Positions 34,601-47,559 are shown, counted from the first letter of the stretch. The stretch is 64,000 nucleotides of DNA from Mytilisepta virgata (GCA_028015205.1 CM051510.1:29512580-29576579); one strand, 5' to 3'. Notes: generated by a model not told the origin, from the letters alone. A program made the numbers and translations.

Positions 34601-35789
34601 GGTTTTTCCTTATTATCTATGTTCTTCCTAATTTGGGATTAAACGTTTGGGAACGGGTAATATTGGCATGGGCCATAGACCTTTTGAATGTAGAATGGCA
34701 TATTTTAATACATTTTCAATAGAAGATGCTATAAAATTCTTAAGTTGTTTTGGCCCACAGCACACAGACATTTGTCTTTCTTAATCACTGTTTATTTGTG
34801 TTGTTGGTCCAAAATAACAATAACAATGCACATGTAAATGAATAATATACCAGTTATAAGCTACTGTACTGACACCATACAATAATGAATGTTTTTGTTT
34901 ATTGTTATATTGTTCTGTCTAATTCATATTTATTAATGTCCATAAATGGGGTTTAAATCACATATTGCAGTATCAACCAATAAAACCATTTGGTTACTTT
35001 AGAAAGTACAAAACTTGTGATTATACACGAATAAATATTGAAAATTGTATATACAATGCATATATGTAACGGTTTTTGCAGATTACTCTTTGATATTAAT
35101 AAGTATGCAGATTTCTAGAGGAATATCTACATGGATAGTGAGAGGCACCTTTTTTTTAAAATTATTATGTGATAATTTTGATTTATAAATTTGTTATCAC
35201 TGAACATTGCTTGAATAAGTGCTAAAATGATTCAATAAGTGGAACATGATGCCATATTCAAAGAAGAATGTCTTCCTGAAGTGGACTTGAATAAAAAAAA
35301 ATATTGAAAAGCCAAACATGGTTTTGTACAATTCATTGTTTTTAATTTGGCTGAAATATAAACAGACAATCACAAGAATACAGTAAGAAAAGGCTTTAAA
35401 TTTCTTTTGCGTTTTTGTGGCCAAGTCGATTAGACAGTCATCCAAAATGTTTCCTTTCGAACATTCAGTGTTCAGAGAATCCAAAATGTGAAAACTGCAT
35501 TCATTACAGTGTCACCTTTGAATATACATAAAAACTGCTTTTTCCTTCTGCATTGTATAGGCAATTTAAAATAGTGAAAATGATTTGAGGCTATTTTCAA
35601 TTCCGATCGTGACATACGATTATTATTCAGAATAACCATGAGGTTCCGGGCTTTAAACTAAATATCCAGACTTGAATTGTTTGGTAAAGATGTTAGTTTT
35701 GTGAATTAAACACACAAAACTGTGTCACAGACCTCCACATAAAACCAGAAATGTACGATTACAAACTTCGTCTCATTCCCCCACGAATT
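34601..35789. other. Non-coding DNA
   Basis: A 95-codon minus-strand frame (35484-35197) shows no recognisable domain. An 8-bp-arm hairpin GTTTTGTG ... CACAAAAC at about 35697-35722 could mark the 5' limit of the adjoining tandem element. Confidence 0.4.
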
Positions 35790-37259
35790 TTGGTGTGTGG
35801 CTGTGTAGCTCCCAGAGATGCACCCTATCAGCAAGTAATGGTAGGTCAGTTGGTATCAGAAAACTGAACTCAGACATAAAACTTACCCTTAGTTAATTAA
35901 GTGCGATATGTAGGTCAGAGTGACCTAATTTTGGTCGGAGGCTGTGTTACTCCCCGAGGTGCACCATTATACCAAGTAATATAATTGTAGATGCCTCGGT
36001 ATTGGAGAATTGAACTCGGACGTAAAATTTAACATAAGCCAATGAAGCACGATAAGTAGGTCAGAGTGACCTAATTTTGGTGAGAGGCTGTGTTACTCCC
36101 CGAGATGCACCCTCACACCAAGTTATATGATTGTAGGTCCCTTGGTATCGGAGATCTGAACTCGGACATAAAACTTACCCTAAGTTAATTAATTGTGATA
36201 AGTAGGTCAGAGTGACCTAATTTTGGTCGGAGGCCGTGTTACTCCCCGAGGTGCACCATTATACCAAGTAATATGATTGTAGGTCCCTTGGTATTGGAGA
36301 ACTAAACTCGGACGTACAACAAAACCTAAGTCAATGAAGCGAGATAAGTAAGTCAGAGTGACCTATGTTTGGTGGTAGGCTATGTTACTCCCCGAGATGC
36401 AACCTCACACCAAGTTATATGACTGTAGGTCCCTTGGTATTGGAGAACTGAACTCGGACGTAAAACTTAACATAAGACAATGAAGCACGATAAGTAGGTC
36501 AGAGTGACCTAATTTTGGTGATAGGCTGTGTTACTCCCCGAGATGCACCCTCACACCAAGTTATATGATTGTAGGTCCCTTGGTTTCGGAGAATGGAGCT
36601 CGGACGTAAAACTTAACTTATGTCAATATCGAGCAATAAATAGGTCAGAGTGACCTTATTTTGGCGGGAGGCTGTGTTACTCCCCGAGATACATCCTCAC
36701 ACCAAGTAATATGATTGTAGGTCCCTTGGTATCGCAGAACTGAACTCGGACATAAAACTTAACCTAAGTCAATGAAGCATGAGAATTAGGTCAAAGTGAC
36801 CTTATTTTGGCGGGAGACTGTGTTACTCCCTGAGATGCATCCTCACACCAAGTAATATGATTGTAGGTCCCTTGGTATCGTAGATCTGAACTCGGACATA
36901 AAACTTAACCTAAGTCAATGAAGCGCGATAAGATGGTCAGAGTGACCTAGTTTTGGTAGGAGGCTGTGTTACTCCCCGAGATGCACCCTCACACCAAGTA
37001 ATATGATTGTAGGTCACTTTGTATATCAAAACTATTTTTTTTACATAAAACGTAAAAAGCCAGTCAACCGCGTAATATGGGTCATGTGACCTTCATCTTA
37101 TGTCAGATGGTCAGTCTCTTCATCATGCACCTGCACACAAAAGGATATGACCCTATGTCAACTAGTAACTGAGAACAGTCTGTGGACGCGCATGCGGACG
37201 CGGACGTGGACGCCGGGGTGACTCCAATAGCCCCCCTCAACTTCGTTGAGGCGAACTAA
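35790..37259 (+). mobile_element. 146-bp tandem array in a Helitron-like (pearl/HINE-type) element
   Basis: About nine units with an exact 146-bp period. The array is bounded on the left by a partial unit and on the right by a diverged unit, a GGACGC-rich tract and a hairpin (CCTCAA-cttcg-TTGAGG, 37235-37251) ending CGAACTAA, i.e. CTAA at 37256-37259. A central satellite core with a terminal hairpin and CTRR end is the layout of bivalve pearl-type non-autonomous Helitron relatives. No ORF. Confidence 0.65.
35912..37092. promoter_or_regulatory. Array of estrogen-response-element-like palindromes
   Basis: AGGTCAGAGTGACCT, a perfect match to the nuclear-receptor palindrome GGTCAnnnTGACC, occurs at 35912, 36058, 36204, 36496 and 36642. 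Close variants lie at 36350 (one half-site change), 36788 (spacer AAA), 36934 (first base T) and about 37079. The first eight are spaced at exactly 146 bp. The match to the ERE consensus is direct; regulatory use is not shown. Confidence 0.6.
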
Positions 37260-38127
37260 TGATATCAGTATCATTTACGTCTTACAAACAGTAGATAGAC
37301 TTTGGAAATATTTTCTGGTCGTTAGATTTACGCTCCGTCTTAAACAACTCCGTGCAGGTTTCGGAAATCAAAATGTCAGTGCTTTCATATTTATTTACCC
37401 GTAAACTATATTTTTGAAATAACAATAAATCTTCATAAAATTTGATTTTTCTGACCTTAAACTGTCACAAAAATTAAGTGACGCGTATCATTTTGGATGA
37501 TATTATGATTGTGTAAAACGAAACGAGATTGACGATTTGTTCAATTTGTTCAGCGGCTTACGCAAAAGCTATTAGGACAGAGTTATGTTGCCCATAGATT
37601 GAGGTCGTAGCTTCTGTGTGTTCTGTTATGTCTTTGTGTGTTGTTTGTTACTTTGTCCTTTGTCGTTTATTTGGTGTACCCGGTTGTGCTTTTTGTTCAC
37701 AGACTTCCACTCTTTGGACACTTCGGTATTCATACTTTTTCGGTTCCCCTTTGTAACACTTCCTAACACTACTTAATAAGCTGTAATTTATAAATTGTGA
37801 TCTGGTTCTCGTCTTGAAAAAACGCGAACTATTTGACACTGGATATTAGGCATAGAACACTATATCAATCGTAAATATGATTTTCCTATAGTGGGAGTCC
37901 GAGGTTTCCTGCGTACGGTCCCAACCAATTCTAAAACAAGCCTTTTTGACATCAGAAAAATATAAGACAACTTTCATTTGTCACGATCATTGGTGTTCTC
38001 AAAAGACAAAGTTATTGTTACATTCTTAGACATGTTTTAAAATGTTCAGTTAAAGATGATGTCAGATTAACTTCTACGACGTGTAAATGTTCGTTAGTGA
38101 CCTTACCTATTGTAATAGCATACAGAC
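37260..38127. other. Non-coding DNA
   Basis: No gene recognised; T-rich 'tttgtgtgttgtttgttac' near 37.6 kb resembles retroelement tail sequence. Confidence 0.4.
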
Positions 38128-38640
38128 TTTTGATTTTTCTACACTGTATACAACCGTCCCACATGATAAATTAAAATCTGCTTTTCGTGAGCTAATTCAC
38201 CAATGTTTTTGCACTAAACAAGGTTAACAAAGATATGCCTATCTGGTATTAGGTAATAACAATGCTTACTTTGTCACACTGATTATAACAAAAGTACTCT
38301 GGACTTATGTTGTTAACATTTGGAATTTCTCATCGACAACATTTATGTCGAGCTTGGAGGACATGTTTTTTCAACAAACGATCGGCATTCCAATGGGGAC
38401 AAACTGTGCGCCGCTTTTGGCCGTCCGGTTCTTGTTTTCATATGAAGCTAAACTTTTACAGGGCTATTAAATCGGAAAGAAAAGAAACTTTTAATTTCAG
38501 TTTCCGCTATATAGATGATGTTTTGTCACTTGATTAACTACATCTTAGCTGTCCCAGAGTATCATACAAAAGTCTCCAGCCTACGGGGTGTACATTTCAC
38601 AGTTGATTCGTTACTGCCGCGCATGTGATTTATACATTGT
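38128..38640 (+). pseudogene. Reverse transcriptase remnant (YIDD present, frameshifted)
   Basis: Successive pieces read as one RT palm: F-D-F-S-T-L-Y-T-T-V-P-H-D-K-L, Y-L-V-L-G, FFQQTIGIPMGTNCAPLLA, then F-S-F-R-Y-I-D-D-V-L-S-L with the catalytic YIDD, and finally VYISQLIRYCRAC. Stops and frame changes separate the pieces, and the stretch before FFQQ is scrambled. It belongs to the same family as 32396-32809 and complements the part missing there. Dead copy. Confidence 0.75.
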
Positions 38641-38839
38641 ACGGCGACTCTCAGTCTATGTTAATTTCATCACTCCAAAAGTTTTACCGTCGTCAACACG
38701 AATTGATTGGCCGATACAAAGTTTCTATCTCGCGTATGAGACTATATATCTTCAGTTAGATTTTACGTCCTTCTGGAATTGACACCTCACTAGACTTGAC
38801 ATGCAATTCACTTACAATGTGATGGGTGCCGTTAACGGA

Positions 38840-38960
38840 GCAGGACATGCTTACTCTCCTTGGGCACCTGATGTCACTTCCGATGTTTGGTGGGAGTTTT
38901 AGTTTCTGAGCTGTCTTGTACTAGTTTTGTTTGGTTTTGTTTGGTTTAATATACGTTTTT
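38840..38960 (+). repeat. 3' tail of the RT element (sense orientation)
   Basis: 'gagcaggacatgcttactctccttgggcacctga' is the complement of the 'caggtgctccggaagggtaagc' repeats elsewhere in the window. Its position about 200 bp after the RT remnant, on the same strand, links the tail repeats to this RT family. Confidence 0.5.
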
Positions 38961-39227
38961 TATTCTTTCAGTTATATATGTATCCTTGTGGCATTTGTTG
39001 ATTGTGTTCTATTTTCCTTGGACTTCGAATTCGTGGAATTTTCCCACTGTTTTGTGGCTTGTTGTGTTGAGCAACTTCTAACACATTTTAATGTTCAGTA
39101 CTGGGTGTTATCATCACAAACTCCGAAGACAACACCGAGTACTGAAACTGGATGATACCACATAATCTTCTAAGACGTTTTAACGAAAAAAAATCTTTAG
39201 AAGCACCAGAGTTTATTGTTTATTCTA

Positions 39228-39612
39228 TTTCTCCTATTCTTGACGTGTTTAATCGGTGGGATAAAAATACATGATATTTTTAACCACTTCCGGGTGATTA
39301 AATTTCTACCTGGGAATTACCGCGTCCTTTCTACAGTTATTGGAACGATAAACTAGAGAAGTCCCAAAATCTATGCTATGTTAACAAACGACATAGCAAC
39401 GACTTTTTCTTGAGGTTTTTACAGAAAATCATAGGAGAAACAGATTCTCCTTCAATTTACTCGTGAGTTATGGAATTTCTCAACCCTCAATAATAAAATT
39501 TTAGATTTTAACACGCTCGCTAAAGCTCGCATGTTGAAAATCGGAAATTTAACTATCTCGGGTGGCGAAATTCCATAACCCACTCGTACCTGAAGGAGAA
39601 TCTATATCTATC
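39228..39612 (+). repeat. Dispersed repeat family A, copy 3
   Basis: Same unit as 8281-8655, same orientation. The terminal fold-back has arms 'gagttatggaatttc' and 'gaaattccataac'. It carries about 20 bp of sequence absent from copy 1. Confidence 0.7.
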
Positions 39613-40420
39613 TATTTAATCGGTTATATGGGTAATATCCTTTTTGGTAAATCTTATAGTTTAAGTATTTGTTCTCTGCTGTTGTATTTTTTTTCAGATT
39701 TTGATGATTAAGTTAACTTATTTGTTTGTGATTCTGTTTCCGACAATTATTCACTTTAAATCCGGTTTTGTCTCATTCCTTAGGAAAAAATAATTTTATT
39801 ATAACCTTTTGTATGTAAAAATCTACTTTCTTTGAGGATCTATATTCCGCTATGTTTTATGGTATTTTCATTTACTATGAAGATGTCAAGTGCAGCTTTG
39901 ATTGGTTTAAATATTTAAGAAAGTCACTTATAATAGATATCGATTGTATCAAAAGAATGCATGTACATATAAAATGCAGATGGGTACATTATTAAAAAAA
40001 ATTCCTTAAACATTTATATATACATGTCTCAGATTGTTACGGGTGGATTATCGGGTTTCTCCAATGGAGAAAGTAAAATTCCGCCATTTAACTATCGAGA
40101 ATTGGGAAATTCGATAATACACGAGTCATAATGTAAGACGCCATTTCTCTAATTTTCAAAACGCTTTAAAAACTGGTCAACAACATATAATTCTGCCAAC
40201 ATCTTCGGTAACTATGGTCACCATTAAGTATTAATGTGAATCTTGTATTGAAAAATATCAAACACTTTACAAGCATGAAGCAATCGTAATAAATACACAT
40301 TTTTATTTAATATAATTCAACAACGTCTTTGTTAAACACGGTAGATTATTTCCATATGTCATTTAAACCAGAACAATTTTTCCTACGGGAAGTTGTATTA
40401 CAGCTGTCACAATGACGGAA
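39613..40420. other. Non-coding DNA
   Basis: Holds a further degenerate fold-back of family A type near 40040-40130 ('ttaactatcgagaattgggaaattcgataat'); otherwise nothing recognised. Confidence 0.4.
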
Positions 40421-42010
40421 GGAACAAGAAGAACACGGCATGTTCAGGATTGACCCCTTATAAATCCTCCCTCCCACACAAAAAAAAAATGTCAGATTTT
40501 TTGTCCCGGTGTTACATCCTAGTTTTTTCCCCATACTAGAATCCCCCCCTGAAAAATCGGTATATACTCAGATTTCCCCCCGGAAAATCTAGTATATCAG
40601 ATTTCCCCCATACGGAAAATTTTCCCCCATACTAATGTTTCCCCCTTATTAAAAATAAAGTTTACAGGTGATAATATCGGTGAACAACATTTGAGCAGAT
40701 TGATCATACATTTTAGCCCCCCCCCCCAAAAAAAAAACAAAAAAAAAAAAAAATTGCCTGGGGCCACTGAGCGCTGAATGTTTGACCTGCTATTAAAAAA
40801 AACTCCAATAAAGTAATATCAGACGACTAAGAACAAAAAGATAATTTTAAGAACTTTTTATAGTTAAACCTGGCAATATGATGGCTGCCATCACTGGATG
40901 GGGGAAGGCGGGCACGTCGCAACTTAGTTTTTGACCATGATTTTACATTTACCATTGGTGAAAAGTTTCATGTTATGAAACAGAAATGATTAATGACGGA
41001 CGGACGCATACATCGGGTAGGTGACACAGTTTAACTAAGTTTTGAACATGACCTCTACAACGTATGGGTTTCTACCTTGTACGCATCACAACCTCTAGTA
41101 GTGGAGAAAAATCATACCAAGTTTCATCACTAAACCCCAAGAGATATTAAATTTATTGATCGGAAACTAATTGTGACGGACGGACGGACAAGCTGATTTT
41201 TATCTGGCCTCCGCTTATAGTCAGCGGGCCCTAATTAAAAGTATTCCTAAAACCAATTTGTTGGCGTGATACATGTATCTATTAGGCTCTTCTCATTCAA
41301 GTTACGATGTCATGATGGTAATTCACTAAGAGAGGGATTGTGGTTATTGTTTCTATGGAAACACTTGAGGCTCACAGGAGCCTGAATCGCTTACCTGACG
41401 CTTTTATGCAAATGTTGACCTCGGACTTTCGGCAACTTTAAAATCAGCACAAAAGTAACAACACTTACGAATGACCTCATAGGAAAGACCTCTACAAAGT
41501 TTGTTCAAATTCTGATGAGTAGTTCTCAAACGGAAGACAAAAATGTCCTTTTCCATTGGGTTTCAATGTAAACTTTGACCATGGCTGGAGCCATTTTGAA
41601 TTTCTGATTGGTACTAAAGTAACAACACTTGTGAAGGACTGTATAGGGAAGAGGGAAGATCTCTGCCAAGAGTATTCAAATTCTTTTCAGAGGTTCTCAA
41701 AAATATCATTCCCATAGGGTTTCAATATAAACTTTGACATCGACTGGTAGGCATTTTGAATTTCCGATCGGCACCAAAGTAACAACACTTGGTTCTCTGG
41801 AAATGTTGGTCCAATGTAAAAATAAAATCATGACCAACTTGTAATTCGTGTTAAACTATGCACAAATATTCAATTTTGTTAAAAATCATAGCATTGTTTT
41901 TTAGTAGATAGTACGAATTTAATATAAAGGGGAAAAATCTAGTATTGATTCGGTATAGTGGGAAAATCTAGTATATACTCATGTTTCCTACCATTAATAT
42001 CAGGGGGGAA
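40421..42010. repeat. Mosaic of low-complexity and dispersed repeats
   Basis: 40500-40630 carries repeated 'tcagatttcccccc' and 'aatctagtatat' units, mirrored at 41925-42010 by 'ggggaaaaatctagtat'. A C/A tract lies at 40717-40752. About 40860-41230 is another dispersed family with two GACGGACGGAC tracts. At 41367 begins a copy of the 'gaggctc-acag-gagcctgaatcgct' family (see 42610), with two 180-bp-type internal repeats to about 41800. Confidence 0.5.
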
Positions 42011-42609
42011 ATCAGACGACGGAATCGCGAGTTTGTTTATGTGTAACCGAGGGCATTCTTTAAAGACAAATCATATTCCGAGAACCAAAAACTCACTCGT
42101 GCGATTATCAATTTTTCCAACACCGGTCGAGAGACTGTTAAATTGGCTGAAAATTAGAGAAAAGAGAATTAAGATAGTGATATAAAGTTCAACACGAAGT
42201 ACAAAAGTCTAAGGGCCGTATTCATAAAAGTGGTTTAATGTAAACCTCGTTTAAGTTTAGATCTGGTTTAGTTAAACCAAGAAAGTAAGTTTAAATTAAA
42301 CTCTATTCATGAAAGAAATTTAATCCTAGTTTAGGTAAACTTAGTTTAAAATTAAATAAACTTCGTTAATTTTTTTAAACTAAGTTTAAATTTAAACTAT
42401 GATCATGGTGATTACGAAAATAAAAACTGGCTCCGAACCGCATTTCATTGTGACGTTCTGTTTATAACATGATTAAAAACATCTTGACACTAAATTCAAA
42501 GCTGCTAGCTATATAGTAAATGCTGTAATGAAATGCTAATCAGTGTAATTTGAGTGAACGTAACAGTGTTATTTCAAATTAAATCTTGAAATTGAATACC
42601 TAGTTATAA

Positions 42610-43700
42610 GAAACAAGAGGCTCTCAAGAGCCTGTATCGCTCACATGGATTTATCTTGTCCACCTGGAGCAGGACTAAAATTTAAGTGTAGCAGTCGACG
42701 TATCTAGTTTTCTCATAGGATCCTATGTTAAACTAAATTTGTTGTGGTGTCAGTCGGGGTCATCGGACATAATTCTGAAAGAGAACAATCTAAGGACCAC
42801 TGCTGCCAAGTATGGTTCCAATTGTTCAAATGGTTTCAGGCAATAAGATTTTTAAAAAAAATTTTCCAATAGGGTCCTATGTTAAACTAATGTGGCAGCC
42901 TTCTTGGTCGATAGTCTGGGTATTCGGACACATTCTGAAACAGAACCAAGTAAGGACCATTGCTTCCAAGTCTGGTTACAATTGTTACTGTGGATTCAGA
43001 CAAGAAGATTTTTAAATGAATTTTCCCACAGGATCCTATGTTAAACTATGTTCAACTATGGTGGGCAACTTGGTTGACTGTCCGGGTCATCGGACATATT
43101 ACTTAAAGAGGACAGTCTAAGGACCATTGCTGGCAACTCTGGTTCCAATTGGTCAAGTGGTTCCAGACAAGGAGATTTTTCAATGAATTTTCCCATAGGG
43201 CCCTATGTTAAACTAAGTTCGGCTGTGCCAGCCATCTTGGTTGACAGTCCGGGTCATCACATATATTTCTTAAAGAGGACCATCTAAGGACCATGGCTGC
43301 CAAGTCTAGTTCCAATTGGCTCATTGGTTTCAGACAAGATTTTTTTTGCTGTGGCGGCCATCTTGGTTAACAGTCCGGATCAACGGACATAATTCTGAAA
43401 GAAAACCTCCTATGGATCATTACTGCCAGGCCTGATTCCAATTGGCCATGTAGTTTCATAGAAGAAGAATTTTGAAATTCATCCCCCCTTTTTCTATTTT
43501 TAGTAAAAGCAGCCATGTCGGTTGGAAATAGGAAATGCCGGACATAACATTGGAAGGGGGCCACCAAGAGACCATTCTACAGAAGTTTGGTCCCAAATGG
43601 CCCAGTGGTTTCAGAGGAATATTTACGCCTAACGACGACATACGACGGACGCCAAGTGATGGCAAAAGCTCACTTGGCATTTTAGACCAGCTGAGCTAAA
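42610..43700 (+). mobile_element. Dispersed non-autonomous element with ~180-bp internal repeats
   Basis: Begins with the hairpin AAGAGGCTCTCAAGAGCCTG followed by 'tatcgctcac'. The interior has about five diverged units built around 'atagg(a/g)tcctatgttaaact' and 'gccatcttggttgac'. It ends with 'gacggacgcc...caaaagctcacttggc...gctgagctaaaa', the same terminus as 356-430 in the opposite orientation. Short ORFs are repeat-derived. Confidence 0.65.
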
Positions 43701-43939
43701 AAAATCATGTCAATCCAAAGTTTCTAATCAGAAAACTTGATAATTGTTTTCTCTCAGATAGAAATATATTCAAAGAAAAGCTGCATATTTTTCACCCATC
43801 CATTTTACAGACGGTAACGTACTTGGAATTGTTTTTTTTTTAATTTCCACAAAAGCAGAAGTTTAAATGCTCAAAGTAATGTGTTCAATTACAAATATAA
43901 ATGTTTCTCGGACAACATTTTTAAATTCGCGAAGAGGTG

Positions 43940-44165
43940 CTATTCATTAGGTTCAGTACAATTATCTACAAGTATGGTTCCCTCCTTCCTTAGGAGAAAT
44001 GATGTTAAATCTACTAGGATTCGTGATCTCAAATAGACGGTGCGGGACAAAAGAGAATGACAGAAGACACCCCAATCAGCGATATCGTTATCATCCATTA
44101 ACCAATATCCATTAGACGCTTTTTCAAAACAAAATGTTGTCAGAACAATATTTGCTGCCAAAGAT
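43940..44165 (-). other. Possible isolated exon, unknown
   Basis: A 73-codon minus-strand frame follows a good acceptor (T-rich tract, then TTTGGCAG) and ends in TAG. It contains G-Y-W-L-M-D-D-N-D-I-A-D-W-G but no domain I recognise. It could be a last exon of a diverged gene or chance. Confidence 0.2.
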
Positions 44166-45084
44166 AAAAAAAAACCAAAGAAATTAGTTATTAACTAGAT
44201 TAATTATTAAAACCTTATAAATACTTTACTATGACATTGTTTTCATCATTTGGAGTATATATTTATTTTCAATATTTTATCTAAGCCAAATTAAATCTCT
44301 TCCTGTAGCAAACTAAAATCTTCTTCCCTGTCAACATTGTTATTCATACTCATCCGTTTGAGATATATTGACTAAAGATCAAACGATGAGATTGCATTCT
44401 TGGAAAGGACCTCGAGTTTTTTTTATTTCCTCTTGATAAAACGATTGAAATATATATTTCGTTGTATTTTTAAATTTGTGGATTGCGTTGTCCACGAAAT
44501 CCACGACAATTGGTGTACCACAAATAATAAGTATTTGACAGTAGTGTGAGTATTTAACATTATCAATATAAGCAGGTGTTTAGTGCATGATCTTACAACA
44601 AAAAGAAACCAATAACAGGAAACACGGTAAAAAACAAGAACGTGTGTCAGGATAACACTAATTTCTCTGTGCACATTCATACGTCTCTTGACCCGTTTTA
44701 TAAAGTCTGATTCACCACACGTTGGTTAATTGCTCGTGAAATTTCCCGCCAACAAACGTTCGGAAGAGCTCTCGGAGTTTTACATTTTCATTAGAGAAAA
44801 AGATTCTAAAACTCTTGACGCGTTAATTATGAAATTTATCCACTCTCCATAGTTAAAACAAGCCTCGCAGTTTAAAAATGAAAATTTAATTTTCTCCAGT
44901 TGATAAATTTCATAATCAACTTTACTGGTCATCGTTGTAGAATCTATATGTTCCACCTATTTCAGAAAGTTCATATCATCATGTAAATATGTACATAGTT
45001 CAATAGTGATGTGACCCCAATTTCATATGAAAAAAACTTCAACGCAAACCTTAAAATCTATACTTTCCGCAACTTTCGTTGGCA
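44166..45084. other. Non-coding DNA with one fold-back
   Basis: A family A-type fold-back lies at about 44830-44925 ('aattatgaaatttatc' against 'gataaatttcataat'). Nothing else recognised. Confidence 0.4.
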
Positions 45085-45410
45085 GGACATATTAAAGAAA
45101 AAAAAGGACAAATATACCTAAGGAGCAATCACAAAAACGTAATCCATTGGACAGACAAACCCGGGAAGACAAATGAACAACCACAAGCACAACAAATAAA
45201 CACAGAAAACTAAAAACAATGAACAACACGAACTCCTATAAAAACCAGGAGTGAATCCAGGTGCTCCGGAAGGGTAAGCAGTTCCTGCTCCGTATACGGC
45301 ACCTGTCGTCAAGTTCAACAAAGTCAATCCGGTGGAAGTCACAAATCGGTGGAGGCACATGAAAGGTTACGACAGTGGGAACAGGTCCAACATCATCAGT
45401 TAGAAACAAA
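45085..45410 (-). repeat. Retroelement 3'-tail fragment (best preserved)
   Basis: Contains 'acctaaggag', 'cacaacaaataaacacagaaa', 'accaggagtgaatccaggtgctccggaagggtaagc' (in two parts) and 'cctgctccgtatacggcacc'. It is the longest of the antisense tail copies in the window. Confidence 0.55.
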
Positions 45411-47199
45411 ATACTTTGTCTGCAAGGTAAACAGCTCGGACTTTAACAGTAATCGGAAATGCGTAAACGTTCTGCTGACGATGTCATGACGTTGTACAAA
45501 TATTCATCAAAATTAGTACCTTATTGTAAGTTTCAACACCCGATACAAGTCGAGCAAGGTGACCCCAAAATATTGTTATATCATCTGAAATATGTGAAAA
45601 TATTAGTTTTTCACGACACTGTAGGATAAATATCGATAATTGTTACAGAATTCGATCGTCATTGTTGGATATTCGACTTTTTCCATCTTCTATATTAATA
45701 ATTAAAGAGACTCGAATTTTTGTGTTGCTTCTTCTTTCGAGTAGATTAACATAAATGATCAACGTAGAGTGTATTTGTTCGTCACCGCGTTTGAAGACCT
45801 GTTTTGGGGGGAATAAACGGGAAACAATTGTTCAGATGTACAGTCCTTCCCATCGCCAAACTCTGAATTTTCTTTCCTCTCTTCATGTCCGGCGACGGAG
45901 ATAAACGAAACTTTTTTTGTGTTTAAAAGGGTGGATGAAAGTTATGTTAGATGAAAGAACGGGTCGAATAGGTTTTTACCAATCGATAACTTCGTACCCG
46001 CAATTTCGCGGTTGTGATCCTATGTAAAAAGTACGATTCAGAACGTGTATTAAAAGGGTTATAGCAAAAAAATCGTTTGCTTTTTCATGTTTTTATTTCA
46101 TATTTCAATGTATAACGCTTATATTAGCTTCACATACTGACAAAAAGGGAGAAAACTGTAGGATACTTTCAATTTCTTCGTAAGGAAGAAATGAGCAAAT
46201 CTAAAAGAAATATCGCAACTGTAGACCACCATCCATTCAAGATTACCGTTGCAATAAGACATTTAAAAACATAGTTATACATAAATAAAACAATGCAACA
46301 TGATAATGACAGATACAAATAATCAAAGAAATGAACAAATAAGCGTATATAGTATACACTTAAATTTACAAAGACACATTTTCTTGTACTTATAATTTTA
46401 CAATTTCGTCATTTTCTATTTTTCAAAAATGTATATCCAAAACAGAACTTTTGTAAATGATATATATCGGAATGTATTTGGAAAATATATCTTGTTTTTA
46501 GCTTTAAACCAAGATTTAAACCTGTCTTGTTGCAAGTTTAATTTAAAACAGGTTTTAGGCTATTTTATACACGGTTTAAGGATGATCGCTGGTCTAATAG
46601 GAAATAAATAGGATTTGAAATAGGTGTTTTAGTTTGAGAGAACATATGAATAGTAAAAAAAATAAGCAAGAAAAAAATATAGGTTCATGTGCTTATTTTA
46701 GAGCTATAAGGCCTTGAAAATTTGCAGGAAATGGGTTTTCTCTGGATTTTTCATTGTCTCTCAAAGATGTATGAAAAAATAAAAAGGATTTCATAAAATT
46801 TTGTCAAATACCTTTTTAATGTATATATGATTGAATTATAAAAGAAAAAGTGGGGGTTCATGGGCGAAAAATTTCATGTTTAAGAAATGGATAAACCCCG
46901 AGGATTCCGAAAATCTGACAAAAAGACCAAAACATGACCAGCGAGCATCCTTAAACCAAGTTTATTTTAAAACAGTTTCCTGAATAAAGTTTATTTTTTT
47001 AAACCCCGTTTAAGAACTTTTAAAACTCAGATTAAATTTAAACTACCTTTGTGAATACGGCCCTAAAATTTTAAAAATGGAACTATAACCCCATATATTA
47101 TTATTTTCATAATAACTACATCGGAACAATTTTTTTTATCATTTTATTATTAGTTTCCATTGCAATATTATATAATTAAGGTACATTAGTACCCGGATC
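45411..47199. other. Non-coding DNA
   Basis: No gene. A stretch near 46690 ('ggttcatgtgcttatttta') resembles 2493-2515. Confidence 0.4.
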
Positions 47200-47559
47200 A
47201 TAATAGATATATTTTTATCTAAAATCATAAGAACCAAAAGTTTAAAGCAGGGACTGTTATCTTTAACGTTCCCAAGTTGACACATTCTCATTGGCGTGGT
47301 GTGTCTGAAAGAAGTGAGGTGTTTCAGAGGTTTGTCGATAATTACTAAGGTCGTTGCCATCACTTTACATGGGACATACTGACTACAATCTACGAAATAT
47401 GTTTCATCTGGAGAAAGAAATATCTATTTAATTCCTGCTTAAAACTTTTACTTCAATCTTTTTTTCTTCGAAAAGAATTAGAATTTACGGTAATTTTCTA
47501 TTCTGGTTCGAGACCTTAAATAAGACGCTAAATAAGGCATACTTTTAGTACCATTTTTG
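47200..47559 (-). other. 3' flank of the interrupted C1q gene (segmental duplicate)
   Basis: 'agaccaaaag...acattctcattgg...gtgtttcagaggtttg...taaggtcgttgccatcactttacat' parallels 28.2-28.4 kb ('aaggtcattgccatcaatttacat') downstream of the intact C1q gene. This shows the duplication includes non-coding flank. Confidence 0.6.

Larger units (their letters stand above)
42212..47064. repeat. Possible TIR-bounded interval (nested)
   Basis: AGGGCCGTATTCATAAAAG at 42212 is mirrored by the complement of AGGGCCGTATTCACAAAGG ending at 47064. Both ends are followed inward by AAACTAAGTTTA-type short repeats (42240-42410 and about 46490-47040). Either one 4.85-kb element with nested insertions or two unrelated copies of one short element in opposite orientation. 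Confidence 0.35.

Noticed and set aside
35790..37259. CRISPR array
   Set aside because: Units are 146-bp tandem repeats with no short-repeat/variable-spacer pattern, in a eukaryotic genome.
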